Both the position numbers and the translations under genes were made by a program. A stretch of 64,000 nt of DNA from [Erwinia] mediterraneensis (lineage in GTDB: Bacteria; Pseudomonadota; Gammaproteobacteria; Enterobacterales; Enterobacteriaceae), in NCBI RefSeq assembly GCF_900604315.1, contig NZ_LR026978.1, positions 3,093,996 to 3,157,995 of the forward strand, given 5' to 3'. Positions within the stretch are counted from its first letter, which is position 1, and each line of letters begins with the position of its first letter. The notes under the pieces were generated by a model. It ran no database searches. It saw only the letters and a program-made list of their open reading frames with translations, and was not told the origin of the DNA. Below, piece after piece: positions 63,168 through 64,000 of this stretch.

Positions 63168-64000
63168 AAGTACTCAACGAGCTAAGGCAGTTTTACCCTC
63201 TTGATGAGCTTCTCAGGGCAGCGGAGATACCGCGCAGTACGTTTTATTACCATCTAAAGGCTCTCAGCAAGCCTGACAAGTATGCGGATGTTAAAAAGCG
63301 TATTGGTGAGATTTATCACGAGAATAGAGGTCGATACGGATACCGTAGGGTAACGCTGTCTCTCCATCGAGACGGGGAACGGATTAACCATAAAGCTGTT
63401 CAGCGCCTGATGGGAACCCTCTCGCTTAAGGCAGCGATTAAGATCAAGCGATACAGCTCCTACAGAGGAGAGGTAGGGCAAACCGCCCCCAATGTTCTCC
63501 AAAGGGATTTCAAGGCTACGCGGCCAAACGAGAAGTGGGTTACCGATGTTACTGAATTTGCAGTCAATGGGCGCAAACTGTATTTGTCTCCAGTAATAGA
63601 TCTCTTCAACAACGAAGTTATTTCTTACAGCCTATCGGAAAGATCGGTGATGAACATGGTCGAGAATATGCTCGATCAGGCATTCAAAAAGCTTAAGCCT
63701 CACGAGCATCCTATTCTGCACTCTGACCAGGGATGGCAGTATCGTATGAGAAGGTATCAAAACATCCTTAAAGAACGAGGTATTACACAAAGCATGTCCA
63801 GAAAAGGCAATTGTCTGGATAATGCAGTGGTGGAATGTTTCTTTGGAACCTTAAAGTCGGAGTGTTTTTATCTTGACGAGTTCAGTAATATAAGCGAACT
63901 GAAGGATGCTGTTACGGAATATATTGAATACTACAACAGCAGAAGAATTAGCCTGAAATTAAAAGGTCTGAGTCCAATTGAATATCGAACCCAGACCTAT
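63164..64000 (+). CDS. insK: IS150 OrfB (InsK) transposase, 3' end cut by window
   Basis: 279 codons are visible with no stop, starting from GTG at 63164 ([17 protein letters not shown] in frame). The DDE integrase core is complete: first Asp in [10 protein letters not shown], second in [10 protein letters not shown], Glu in [16 protein letters not shown]. The C-terminus runs to [16 protein letters not shown], a few residues short of the E. coli InsK end. Normally made as the InsJK fusion by -1 frameshifting; the OrfB frame lies -1 relative to OrfA, as required. Probably an active or recently active copy. Confidence 0.93.
   Translation, partial: MKVLNELRQFYPLDELLRAAEIPRSTFYYHLKALSKPDKYADVKKRIGEIYHENRGRYGYRRVTLSLHRDGERINHKAVQRLMGTLSLKAAIKIKRYSSYRGEVGQTAPNVLQRDFKATRPNEKWVTDVTEFAVNGRKLYLSPVIDLFNNEVISYSLSERSVMNMVENMLDQAFKKLKPHEHPILHSDQGWQYRMRRYQNILKERGITQSMSRKGNCLDNAVVECFFGTLKSECFYLDEFSNISELKDAVTEYIEYYNSRRISLKLKGLSPIEYRTQTY

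Larger units (their letters stand above)
62599..64000 (+). mobile_element. IS150-type insertion sequence (IS3 family), right end outside the window
   Basis: The left end starts TGTACTGCACCCATTTTG, matching the IS150 terminal repeat. The InsJ and InsK frames are both intact and near-identical to E. coli IS150. IS150 is about 1.44 kb, so some 40 bp and the right terminal repeat lie past the window end. The base triplet before the left end is ACC; a copy of it beyond the right end would be the expected 3-bp target duplication. Confidence 0.93.

Overview
The window looks like a chromosome segment of a gamma-proteobacterium of the order Enterobacterales, probably Erwiniaceae (Pantoea/Erwinia-like). 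The lolE, cobB, potDCBA, pepT, roxA, phoQP, purB-hflD-mnmA, nudJ, rluE and icd proteins read as close relatives of the E. coli proteins and keep the E. coli order. The genus is an inference from overall protein character and from the gene content after icd.

Region 1 (1-16.5 kb) is conserved core: the end of LolE, the CobB deacylase, the spermidine/putrescine ABC transporter, peptidase T, the L16 hydroxylase RoxA, the PhoPQ system with a recognisable PhoP-box promoter, the mnmA-hflD-purB operon, NudJ, RluE and isocitrate dehydrogenase. The icd gene ends at a strong terminator, and no core gene is recognisable after it.

Region 2 (16.5-45.5 kb) is accessory. Small regulator-plus-target modules are separated by long intergenic stretches. 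These stretches carry at least ten copies of a short palindromic repeat (GTCCGCT-loop-AGCGGAC, often as a left and a right hairpin) and several other diverged repeats. The modules are: an MDR oxidoreductase with a LysR regulator; an AraC regulator with three SDR oxidoreductases; two AraC plus LysE-exporter pairs, one linked to an unrecognised HDxxH protein; an ABM-ACT-ArsR operon; a periplasmic phytase-like protein; LysR-TauE; a thioesterase; a frameshifted HAD phosphatase; a metallophosphoesterase; a SIS-ROK-sugar porter operon under a DeoR regulator with twin operator palindromes; two acetyltransferases; ArsH; and two lipoproteins.

Region 3 (45.5-55.8 kb) is the most interesting part. A LacI-controlled, ribose-type ABC importer (binding protein, permease, single-domain ATPase) is clustered with an M20 deacylase, a ThuA-like amidotransferase-fold protein, a phosphotriesterase-family metal hydrolase, a ribokinase-type kinase, a BtpA/SgcQ protein and a TenA-type C-N hydrolase. 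The gene set suggests uptake and stepwise dismantling of a glycosylated or nucleoside-like N-heterocyclic compound. The substrate is unknown to me. Two perfect GTAAACCGGTTTAC palindromes precede the transporter operon, and a second ABC ATPase gene has decayed into a pseudogene.

Region 4 (55.8-64 kb) holds an NmrA-like reductase with a divergent LysR gene, an AT-rich pair of surface-polysaccharide genes (flippase and TupA-like protein), a TetR gene divergent from a saccharopine-dehydrogenase-like protein, and an IS150-type IS3-family element cut by the window edge.
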